The notes under the pieces are model-generated. The model saw only the letters and a program-made list of their open reading frames with translations. It was not told where the DNA came from and ran no database searches. The translations under genes and the position numbers were made by a program. This document shows, one piece after another, positions 7,434-12,897 of a DNA stretch of 12,897 nucleotides (the first letter of the stretch is position 1; every line of letters starts with the position of its first letter). The DNA comes from DATKCJ01 sp035513275 (lineage in GTDB: Bacteria > Verrucomicrobiota > Verrucomicrobiia > Opitutales > Opitutaceae): assembly GCA_035513275.1 (NCBI GenBank), contig DATKCJ010000190.1, forward strand, positions 1 through 12,897, read 5' to 3'.

Positions 7434-9140
7434 TCATAGCGGACGCTCTGGATCGACGGCCATCGTGAATTCGAAGCGCAGGATGCCGGGCTGCGTGGTG
7501 TCGTAACGTTCGTTGTCGACCGACGCGACGAACGGCGACTCATCAAGGCTCGCCATCAGCGCGCGCACGCGATCGGTCGACTCCTGGCTCACCTTCGAGA
7601 TGGGATTCTTCCGGTCGACGAGCCGGCCTGCGACGAAGAGCCGAAGTGGAACCTTCGCGACCTCGCCTTCGGGCGTCGGCTGCGGGGCACCGAACATCCC
7701 TTCGACCACGGGCACGGAATCGGCGGTGTCGCGGATGACCTGAAGACGGTCGATCCACACGTCGCCGACGTTCGCGAGCCGGCGCTGGAGGTCGGAGAGA
7801 AAGTTGATCCAGTTCGAACGCGTGCCGACGAGCGCGCCGATCGCGTCAGCCTGTGTTTTCGCCTCTTCAATCAGGCGGAGGTTCTCCCGATTGCGCGCCT
7901 GGATCGCACGCGGCCGCGCGAGCAGCGAGTCGATCGCTTCGACCTCGCTCGCGAGCGCGTTCGCCTCACCTCGATAGTGGATCCCGGGCATCGCGAGCGC
8001 CGCCGTAGCGAGCACGGCCGACGCGAGGATCAATGGTTGGCGGCGGCGGAACTCCGTCGCCTTTCGGACCTGCGGAGGCAGGAGATCGATCCCTCCAGCG
8101 CGGGACCGATCTCTATCCATCGCGCCAACCGCGATGCCTATGAGTCCGCAGAGTTGATGCATGTGCGGCTCGGCGGCCGTGGGATCTGCGGCGGTCACGC
8201 GGCGAAACGGGTCGAACCACTCGACCTGCATCCGCAGCTTCTCGGCGAGCAACGGTTGCAGTCTGCCGATCTGCGATCCGCCTCCGGTGAGATAGACGAA
8301 CGCCGGCGCGTCGCCGCCGGTGTGGCGTCGCACGGAGACGGTTGAGCGCGTGATCTCGAGACTGAGTTTGTTTGCAAGCGCCACCGCCGCCTTCTCAAAA
8401 GCAAGCGCGACCGGCGAGCCTTCGGTGGGCACGGCCTGCCCGCCGAGAATGCGCACCTTCGTGAGTTCGGCCTCGTCGAACGTCTGCCCGAGCTCGTCGG
8501 CGAATGCCTGCGTGAAGGTGTTTCCGCCGACGGAAACCGAGCGCACGAAGTAGCGCGAAGGGTTCGTGAACACGAGCTCGGTCATCCGCGCTCCGATGTC
8601 GACGAGGAGGATCGAGCCACCGATGTCCGGGTAGTTGTGGCGGAACGCGCGATGCAGCGCGAGCGAGGCGGGCTCGATGCGCGCAGGCATCGCACCGGCG
8701 CGACGCACCGAGCCGCAAAGCTCCTCCATCAGCTCGCGCTTCGCGGCCACGAGCGCGATCTCGAACTCCTGCACGTCGTCGAAGACTGGCTCGCTCGACC
8801 ACACGACCTCGTTGAGCGGATAGGGAATGTTCTGCTGCGCCTCAAACTGGATGACCTTGGCGCGCTTCGACTCGTCGACCTGGGGGACCTTGAGAAACTT
8901 GACCAGCGTCTCATGGCTCGGCGGCGAAATGAACAGCGGCCCCGCGAAGCGCCGCGCGATGCCCGCTGATTGAAGCGCCTCGTTCGCACTGCGGATCCAT
9001 GGCGTGCCAACGCCAACGCCACTCGGATGCGGGAAGAAAGCCGAGTCTTCAAGCACGAGGCTGCCGTCCTGCCGGGCCGAGAATGCGGCCAAGGCAAAGC
9101 GGCTCGCGCCACAATCCATGGCTACAACGCGAGAGAGCAT
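7434..9140 (-). CDS. pilM: PilM-PilN fusion protein, Amuc_1101-like
   Basis: 568 residues. Residues 1 to about 345 are a PilM/FtsA-type actin-like ATPase: phosphate-1 motif VVAMDCGAS (Asp9), phosphate-2 motif LLVDIGARMTELVF (Asp181) and adenosine motif VYLTGGGSQIGRLQPLLAEKL (about 283-303). GIDLLPPQVRK (about 349-359) corresponds to the INLLP peptide with which free PilN binds PilM. After it come a transmembrane helix (about 369-388), a coiled coil (about 393-436) and a PilN-type periplasmic domain (SNWINFLSDLQRRL, then VWIDRLQV). So the cytoplasmic ATPase and the membrane PilN part are one chain. In type IV pilus systems these couple the cytoplasmic motor ring to PilO/PilP and the secretin. 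An AGAGG ribosome-binding site lies six bases upstream of ATG 9140. Stop and next start are four bases apart. Confidence 0.9.
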   Translation of the reverse strand: MLSRVVAMDCGASRFALAAFSARQDGSLVLEDSAFFPHPSGVGVGTPWIRSANEALQSAGIARRFAGPLFISPPSHETLVKFLKVPQVDESKRAKVIQFEAQQNIPYPLNEVVWSSEPVFDDVQEFEIALVAAKRELMEELCGSVRRAGAMPARIEPASLALHRAFRHNYPDIGGSILLVDIGARMTELVFTNPSRYFVRSVSVGGNTFTQAFADELGQTFDEAELTKVRILGGQAVPTEGSPVALAFEKAAVALANKLSLEITRSTVSVRRHTGGDAPAFVYLTGGGSQIGRLQPLLAEKLRMQVEWFDPFRRVTAADPTAAEPHMHQLCGLIGIAVGAMDRDRSRAGGIDLLPPQVRKATEFRRRQPLILASAVLATAALAMPGIHYRGEANALASEVEAIDSLLARPRAIQARNRENLRLIEEAKTQADAIGALVGTRSNWINFLSDLQRRLANVGDVWIDRLQVIRDTADSVPVVEGMFGAPQPTPEGEVAKVPLRLFVAGRLVDRKNPISKVSQESTDRVRALMASLDESPFVASVDNERYDTTQPGILRFEFTMAVDPERPL

Positions 9141-9225
9141 AGGGGACCTCTTTGGTTCTATAAAGACAGCCGGCCAGCAAGGAAAAAGTCCGCGGACGTC
9201 GGCGGGAAGCGGCAGTTGATCCGTG

Positions 9226-9265
9226 GGCAGGTCTCCGACCTGCCGACGCAGGTCAAAGACCTGCG
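9226..9265. repeat. Twin perfect hairpins sharing CAGGTC/GACCTG stems
   Basis: Two adjacent inverted repeats: GGCAGGTC-tcc-GACCTGCC (9226-9244) and CGCAGGTC-aaa-GACCTGCG (9247-9265). Each has a perfect 8-base stem and a 3-base loop, and the inner six stem bases are identical. They lie in the 159-base gap between the Amuc_1102-like gene and the pilM-like gene, 40 bases upstream of a third palindrome nearby (GTCCGCGGAC, 9188-9197) when read on the minus strand. No T-run follows on either strand, so a simple rho-independent terminator is unlikely. A REP/BIME-like mobile palindrome, or an RNA element tuning expression between the two genes, fits better. Confidence 0.85.
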
Positions 9266-9299
9266 CTACTCGGTGAGTCAGCCTTCGCGGTGCTAGCGG

Positions 9300-9920
9300 T
9301 CATCGCCCTGCCTTACGAATCACCGCCGGCGCCTCGCGCCCGTCGCGCAGGCCAGTCATGAACAGGTGCTGCGGCACGAGAATGCCGTCGGTCGTGGCGC
9401 GGGCCTCGGTCACCTTTTGCACAAACACATCATAGCGTGCGCGGTCGCGGAGCGTCTCGGAAACACTCGCGCGCTGCGGCACGAGCATGCGGCCGTCGAG
9501 CGCGAGCTCCACTGAGAATGCGTACGGTTCGCCGCTGAGGCTGTCGCGCTTCACGATTTCGGGCGGCAAGTAGAAGCGCATCGACCGTGTGCCGGCCTCA
9601 AGCGTCACAGCCTCGGCTTCGGCGTAGTAATATTGAAACTCAGCGCCCGCGCGGCCCCGAGCTTGCACGGCGAGCATCAGCGCGACGCGGACGTTGTCGA
9701 CGAAGCGGGGATTGCGCCCCGTCGCGCCCGAGCCGCGCACGTCGAGTTCGACCTCGGTTTCGAGGGCCGTGCCCTGCTGGCCGTCGACCCGCACGTAGTT
9801 GAACTTCAGGCTGCGGACCGATACTTCAGGCGCTGTGGCCGGCGTCTGGCCCATCGCAGACGGAATCGACGCGGCGCAAGCGACTGCGACGGCCCATACA
9901 AGAGAGACGATTTTGCCCAT
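9300..9920 (-). CDS. Small exported protein, Amuc_1102-like, first gene of the pilus-like cluster
   Basis: 206 residues with a signal peptide (MGKIVSLVWAVAVACAASIP, likely cleavage after SAMG at about 24), then a beta-rich mature part: VSVRSLKFNYVRVDGQQG, ALETEVELDVRG, FVDNVRVALMLAVQARG, RSMRFYLPPEIVKRD. No membrane anchor, lipobox or prepilin-type cleavage site is evident. Size, export signal and position next to the PilM-like gene match Akkermansia Amuc_1102, reported to have an immunoglobulin-like fold. Its role in the machine is not established. The internal ATG at 9920 was chosen because it starts the signal peptide; a GTG at 9962 would put 14 arginine-rich residues before it. There is no clear Shine-Dalgarno sequence. 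It could be read with the downstream cluster or separately, since a hairpin-bearing gap follows. Confidence 0.75.
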   Translation of the reverse strand: MGKIVSLVWAVAVACAASIPSAMGQTPATAPEVSVRSLKFNYVRVDGQQGTALETEVELDVRGSGATGRNPRFVDNVRVALMLAVQARGRAGAEFQYYYAEAEAVTLEAGTRSMRFYLPPEIVKRDSLSGEPYAFSVELALDGRMLVPQRASVSETLRDRARYDVFVQKVTEARATTDGILVPQHLFMTGLRDGREAPAVIRKAGR

Positions 9921-10045
9921 AAGGGAGGCGGGGAATCTCGCTCGACACGCTCCGCGCGTCACGCCGAAACTTGCCCACCAATGATGCGCGTTCCACGGGC
10001 TGCCTTACTTGACGTTCCATCCTGCTCGCCCTACTCGTTTGAGGT

Positions 10046-10354
10046 ATGAATCCGGTCCTTGAGTCGCACCGCCAGGAGGTGGCGGAAGCTTGTCAGCGCT
10101 TCGACGTGGAGCGATTGGAAGCATTTGGCTCGGCAACTCGCGCTAACTTTGATCCGGCATCAAGTGACGTGGATTTCATTGTCCGGTTTCGTTCGCCAGA
10201 GGCTCCCGGCTACGCAGACCGGTTTCTGGGGCTCGCGGAGAGTCTCGAGCAGATTCTCGGACGCCGAGTGGACCTCGTGACCGAGCGGTCGCTTCGCAAT
10301 CCGGTGCTTCTACGGAACATCGCGCCCGACCGCGCCACCGTGTATGCGGCCTGA
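10046..10354 (+). CDS. mntA: MntA-like minimal nucleotidyltransferase, type VII antitoxin
   Basis: 102 residues. AFGSATRANFDPASSDVDFIV holds the MNT nucleotidyltransferase signature: Gly28-Ser29, then Asp41-x-Asp43. The third metal-binding aspartate is Asp76 in RRVDLVTE. In characterised HepT-MntA pairs (type VII toxin-antitoxin), MntA inactivates HepT by adding AMP units to a tyrosine near the toxin's active site. All residues needed for that chemistry are present here. The gene overlaps hepT by 11 bases, so the two are almost certainly co-translated, with the antitoxin first. A GAGG lies only one base before the ATG, which is close for a ribosome-binding site. The gene runs divergently from the pilus-like cluster. 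Confidence 0.88.
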   Translation: MNPVLESHRQEVAEACQRFDVERLEAFGSATRANFDPASSDVDFIVRFRSPEAPGYADRFLGLAESLEQILGRRVDLVTERSLRNPVLLRNIAPDRATVYAA

Positions 10355-10691
10355 GACACTCAAGCGGCTGATGGACGCCAAGGCGGCGTGCGACGCTATT
10401 GAATCATTCACAAGTGGACTGGACATTGAAGGTTTCGCAGCGAGTGCACTGATTCGCTCCGCCGTCGAGAGGCAGTTCGAGATCATCGGTGAAGCACTGA
10501 GCAAAGCGTCAAAGGAGGACGACAATGTGGCGCGGCTGCTCCCAGATGTTCCGCGCATTGTGGGCCTTCGGAATAGGTTGATCCACGGGTATGACAACGT
10601 GGACGACCAACTGATTTGGGACATTGTTCGCACCAAGCTGCCGGCCTTGCGAAATGCGCTAGCAATGCAGTTGATGCTCCCAAAAGCATAA
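10344..10691 (+). CDS. hepT: HepT-like HEPN RNase, type VII toxin (DUF86)
   Basis: 115 residues, all-helical DUF86/HepT family. The motif LRNRLIHGYDNVD gives R76-x4-H81-x-Y83, the RX4HXY signature of HepT toxins. Arg and His are the RNase residues, and Tyr83 corresponds to the tyrosine that MntA AMPylates in studied systems. The helix ending RSAVERQFEIIGEAL (about 38-52) is the usual dimer helix. Known HepT proteins cut RNA, including tRNA, and stop growth when free of antitoxin. Length and all landmarks indicate an intact gene. The start ATG lies inside the last codons of mntA. The gene converges on a frameshifted gene across a 102-base gap with no clear terminator. Confidence 0.88.
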   Translation: MRPETLKRLMDAKAACDAIESFTSGLDIEGFAASALIRSAVERQFEIIGEALSKASKEDDNVARLLPDVPRIVGLRNRLIHGYDNVDDQLIWDIVRTKLPALRNALAMQLMLPKA

Positions 10692-10793
10692 CCAGTGGCA
10701 CTTTGTCGCGAGAGTCGCGCGCTGCTCCTTGCGAAAGAAACAAGGACCGATTCCTAACCGACATTGGTTCGGGTCCTGGGCTCTCGCCGTCCC

Positions 10794-11635
10794 TCAGGGA
10801 ACGACGTAGATCTCCGCGAGGACTTCCGCCGGCGTCTCACTCTTCGTGCGGATGACAACGGTGTAAGAGCCCGGCGACAGTCGCACGGCAAGCGCCGCAT
10901 CCTTCGAACCTTCAGGCATTGGGAACGCTCCCATGAACTCGCCGATCGTGGTCGTGGGTGAAGACGCCCCGGGGGCAAGATTGTGGTAACTGTCGATCTC
11001 CCAATCGTCGTTCAGTGCTCTCAATACCGGGCGTCCGGGCGCAGAGGGCGCCGCAGCGACGAGCTCCAGAGTCGTGTCTTCCGCCGCATCGGGAACATCG
11101 TATTCCGCCAAGCTCGGACCGATCGCACGCACAAGGACATGGCGCGGACGCTCCGAAACGTAGAATCCAAAAATCAGCGGCTTACTCGCGCTCGCCATGC
11201 CGCGGGCGGACGTATTCACGATCGGTGCCTCAGAAACAGACGAGATGGTAAAGGTGCCGTAGAGAAGTGGCGCGACCGAATAGATCCCCGAGCTCTCGGA
11301 GAAGAACAAGAGATCCTTGATCACGACCCCTTGTCCGCTGGAGGAGGTCAGGGTGAGGGTTGCCGACTCCGACCCCGTTTTTTGTAGGCGAAGATGCCCT
11401 CATCCGCCTTGAGGGTCGTCTTGATTGGCAGCTCCGGAAACAGCGAATGCCAGAGGAACTCCTCCCGCACGATCGTAGCGTAGGTGCCGTTCGGGCGGAG
11501 GGACACGACTGAGCTCCCGACAACGAGCGATCCCATTTCGTGCGAGGACTCATGGAGAATCAGGCCGGAAAAATTGTCCGGTGCCTGGGCAAAAGCCGTC
11601 GTCACAACCAACCCCACAAGAAGTCGTGCTTTCAT
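10794..11635 (-). pseudogene. Frameshifted secreted paralogue (array copy 1)
   Basis: Two reading frames together match the intact neighbour at 11892-12767. The first (11348-11635) has a signal peptide (MKARLLVGLVVTTAFAQAP) and the N-terminal domain up to GIFAYKK. The second (10794 upward) continues from TGSESATLTLTSS through the C-terminal domain to EIYVVP. The frame changes at an A6 run (minus strand; T6 at 11378-11383): TAC AAA AAA CGG reads to a nearby TGA. One extra A, or a -1 slip on AAA AAA, restores Y-K-K-T-G-S, matching Y-V-K-T-G-A in the intact copy. No other stop was seen. It may be a recent pseudogene, a slippage-controlled gene or a sequencing error. Function is unknown; an exported beta-rich protein is expected. 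Confidence 0.8.
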
Positions 11636-11891
11636 AGTTTGAAAATGTTTCCTCGGCCTTCCCGTCGACGCGGTGCGCCCGGCAGTCGCCTGCTCCAAAG
11701 AGCTTGTTTCCGCGACGACAGCGAACGTGTGGGACGTCCGATTTCATCGAGCCGGGCAGCCAGAGGTGTGGCCAGGATGAATGACCGTGGCAATCCTCGC
11801 ATCCCATCGACGACTGACTATAAGCGCCGGATGCCCGTCGTAGAAGTGGCTATTTTGTGCCTTGAGGCCGCCCTGTGTCGTCAACAGTCGT
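11636..11891. other. Intergenic spacer within the paralogue array
   Basis: 256 bases between copies 2 and 1 of the array, the largest gene-free gap in the window. The 30 bases next to the copy-1 start (TTGAAAATGTTTCCTCGGCC, plus strand) resemble those next to the copy-2 start (TTGAAATGTCTTTGCGGTC), so the leader was duplicated with the gene. No convincing promoter, terminator, RNA or further coding sequence was seen in the remainder. The corresponding gap between copies 3 and 2 is only 44 bases. Confidence 0.5.
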
Positions 11892-12767
11892 TCAGGGAAT
11901 GATGTAAATCTCTCCCAGAACTTCCGCCGGCGTTTCGCTCTTGGTCCGGATCAAAGCCGTATAGCCTCCGGGTTGGAGAGCGACTACAACCGCCGCATCC
12001 TTTGAGCCTTCGGGAAGTGGAAACGCCCCCATGAACTCGCCAATCGTAGTCACGGGAGTCACCGCGCCCGGTGCAAGCGAACGGTAGGTGTTGGGTTCCA
12101 CTTCCCAATCGTCGTTCCAGGCGCCGAGCAGCACAACCTCGAGATCCGGAGAAGACGACGTCGGCATTATCGCGATCGTCGTGTCCTCCGCAGCGTCGGG
12201 CACATCATAATCGGCCAACGTCGGACCGATTGCTCGTGCGAGAACGAATCGAGGGCCACCTGAAACGTAGAAGCCCACGATCAGTGGCTTGCTCGCACTC
12301 GCCGTGCCACGGGCGGACATGTTCACGACCGGCGCGTCGGCGATCGACGAAAGCGAGAAGCCACCTCCTGTGCCGCCCGGGAAAAGCTCCCCGGCGAGGA
12401 TTCCACGGTTCGCGCTGAAAAAGCTCAGCGTTCTCGTAACAACGCCCGATCCTTTCGTCGATGTCAGCGTGATCGTCGCGGTGTTCGCGCCTGTCTTCAC
12501 ATAGACAAAGGTGCCAGCGTCGGTCGGCCGGATAGTCCTCGTTCCCATCTCGGGAAATTCAAGCGCGTATTGCGACAATTCTTCAAAAATCGTTGAGTAA
12601 GTCCCGTCGTAGCGAAGCGATGTAACGCTCGTGGTGGAGCTGAGACCACCAAAGACATAGTCCTGCAACGGGTAGGAATGCTCATGATAGATTTTCCCGC
12701 CGACCGACTCCGGCGCCTGCGCGAAGGCAGTCGTCGCAACCAACCCCGCAAGAAGCAGTGTTTTCAT
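11892..12767 (-). CDS. Secreted protein of a tandem paralogous family (array copy 2, intact)
   Basis: 291 residues, function unknown. A signal peptide (MKTLLLAGLVATTAFAQAPE, cleavage after AFA at about 17) is followed by two parts. The N-terminal domain (about 18-135) is beta-rich and ends with GTFVYVKTGANTATITLTST. The C-terminal domain (about 160-291) contains FVLARAIGPTLADYDVPDAA, a WNDDWEVE segment, IGEFMGAFPLPEGSKDAAVVV, LQPGGYTALIRTKSETPAEVL and the ending GEIYIIP. From memory, a similar module (RA-x-GP-L, NDDW, GAF-x-LP-x-GSKDAA, GxYTA) recurs at the end of many exported Opitutales proteins. I take it for a surface or adhesion-type beta domain, but no activity can be assigned and no catalytic residues stand out. 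There is no Shine-Dalgarno sequence before the ATG. Confidence 0.75.
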   Translation of the reverse strand: MKTLLLAGLVATTAFAQAPESVGGKIYHEHSYPLQDYVFGGLSSTTSVTSLRYDGTYSTIFEELSQYALEFPEMGTRTIRPTDAGTFVYVKTGANTATITLTSTKGSGVVTRTLSFFSANRGILAGELFPGGTGGGFSLSSIADAPVVNMSARGTASASKPLIVGFYVSGGPRFVLARAIGPTLADYDVPDAAEDTTIAIMPTSSSPDLEVVLLGAWNDDWEVEPNTYRSLAPGAVTPVTTIGEFMGAFPLPEGSKDAAVVVALQPGGYTALIRTKSETPAEVLGEIYIIP

Positions 12768-12811
12768 CGTCTTGAAATGTCTTTGCGGTCTTCGGGGTCG
12801 GTCCGGAGCTG

Positions 12812-12897
12812 TCAGGGAACAACGTAGATCTCCCCCAGGACTTCCGCTGGGATTTCGCTCTTTGTCCGGATCAATGCGGTGTATGAGCCGGGCGGCA
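12812..12897 (-). CDS. C-terminal end of a third secreted paralogue (array copy 3, partial)
   Basis: The minus-strand frame ending in TGA at 12812-12814 encodes 27 complete residues, PPGSYTALIRTKSEIPAEVL followed by GEIYVVP. It is nearly identical to the C-terminus of the intact copy (PGGYTALIRTKSETPAEVL, GEIYIIP). The rest lies outside the window. Its stop is 44 bases upstream of the copy-2 start, so copies 3 and 2 may be co-transcribed. Confidence 0.85.
   Translation of the reverse strand, partial: PPGSYTALIRTKSEIPAEVLGEIYVVP

Noticed and set aside
9157..9162. TATAGA on the minus strand as a -10 box for the pilM-like gene
   Set aside because: Transcription would begin on top of the AGAGG ribosome-binding site at 9147-9151, and no -35 hexamer sits at the right distance.
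10009..10037. TTGACG, 17 bases, TACTCG as a promoter for mntA-hepT
   Set aside because: The -35 is good but the -10 is poor, and the start site would leave almost no leader before the ATG at 10046. Possible only as a leaderless promoter, so not listed.

Overview
The window looks like a high-GC chromosome segment from a member of the Verrucomicrobiota, most likely near the Opitutae. Two things suggest this. A gene cluster matches, in order and size, the Akkermansia muciniphila Amuc_1102-1101-1100-1099-1098 pilus-like locus. A tandem family of secreted proteins has a C-terminal module that I associate from memory with Opitutales genomes. The taxonomic call is inference; no rRNA, tRNA or other phylogenetic marker lies in the window.

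Layout, left to right. The + strand starts with the last codons of an unidentified gene (3-89). Its stop overlaps the start of a family-28 glycosyltransferase of the MGDG-synthase/UgtP type (89-1243). Next come two minus-strand genes with a defence or toxin-antitoxin look: a 79-residue protein with the toxin-binding domain of Xre/MbcA/ParS antitoxins (1369-1608) and, upstream of it, a TIGR02391-type HEPN protein with an RNPGAH active-site motif (1723-2499). A run of 7-bp repeats (2643-2719) separates them from the pilus-like cluster.

The pilus-like cluster (2733-9920, all minus strand) is transcribed in this order: a small exported protein (Amuc_1102-like), a PilM actin-like ATPase fused to a PilN-like membrane domain, a PilO-like membrane protein (Amuc_1100-like), a membrane-anchored periplasmic protein in the PilP position (Amuc_1099-like), and a large TPR-containing secretin (Amuc_1098-like). 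This is the PilM-N-O-P-Q order of type IV pilus alignment complexes, with M and N fused. The last four genes are separated by only 4, 2 and 48 bases. No assembly ATPase, platform protein, prepilin peptidase or obvious pilin lies in the window. A 159-base gap holding two related perfect hairpins separates the first gene from the rest.

Right of the cluster, on the + strand, is a complete type VII toxin-antitoxin pair: mntA (minimal nucleotidyltransferase antitoxin) overlapping hepT (HEPN RNase toxin). Convergent to it is a minus-strand tandem array of at least three paralogous secreted proteins (10794-12897). One is interrupted by a frameshift at an A6 run, one is intact, and one is cut by the window edge.

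Taken together, a conserved cell-envelope machine is bordered on both sides by accessory material: HEPN-type toxin/defence genes, short repeats and a duplicating family of exported proteins. No intergenic stretch exceeds 300 bases, and no RNA genes, CRISPR arrays or transposases were seen.
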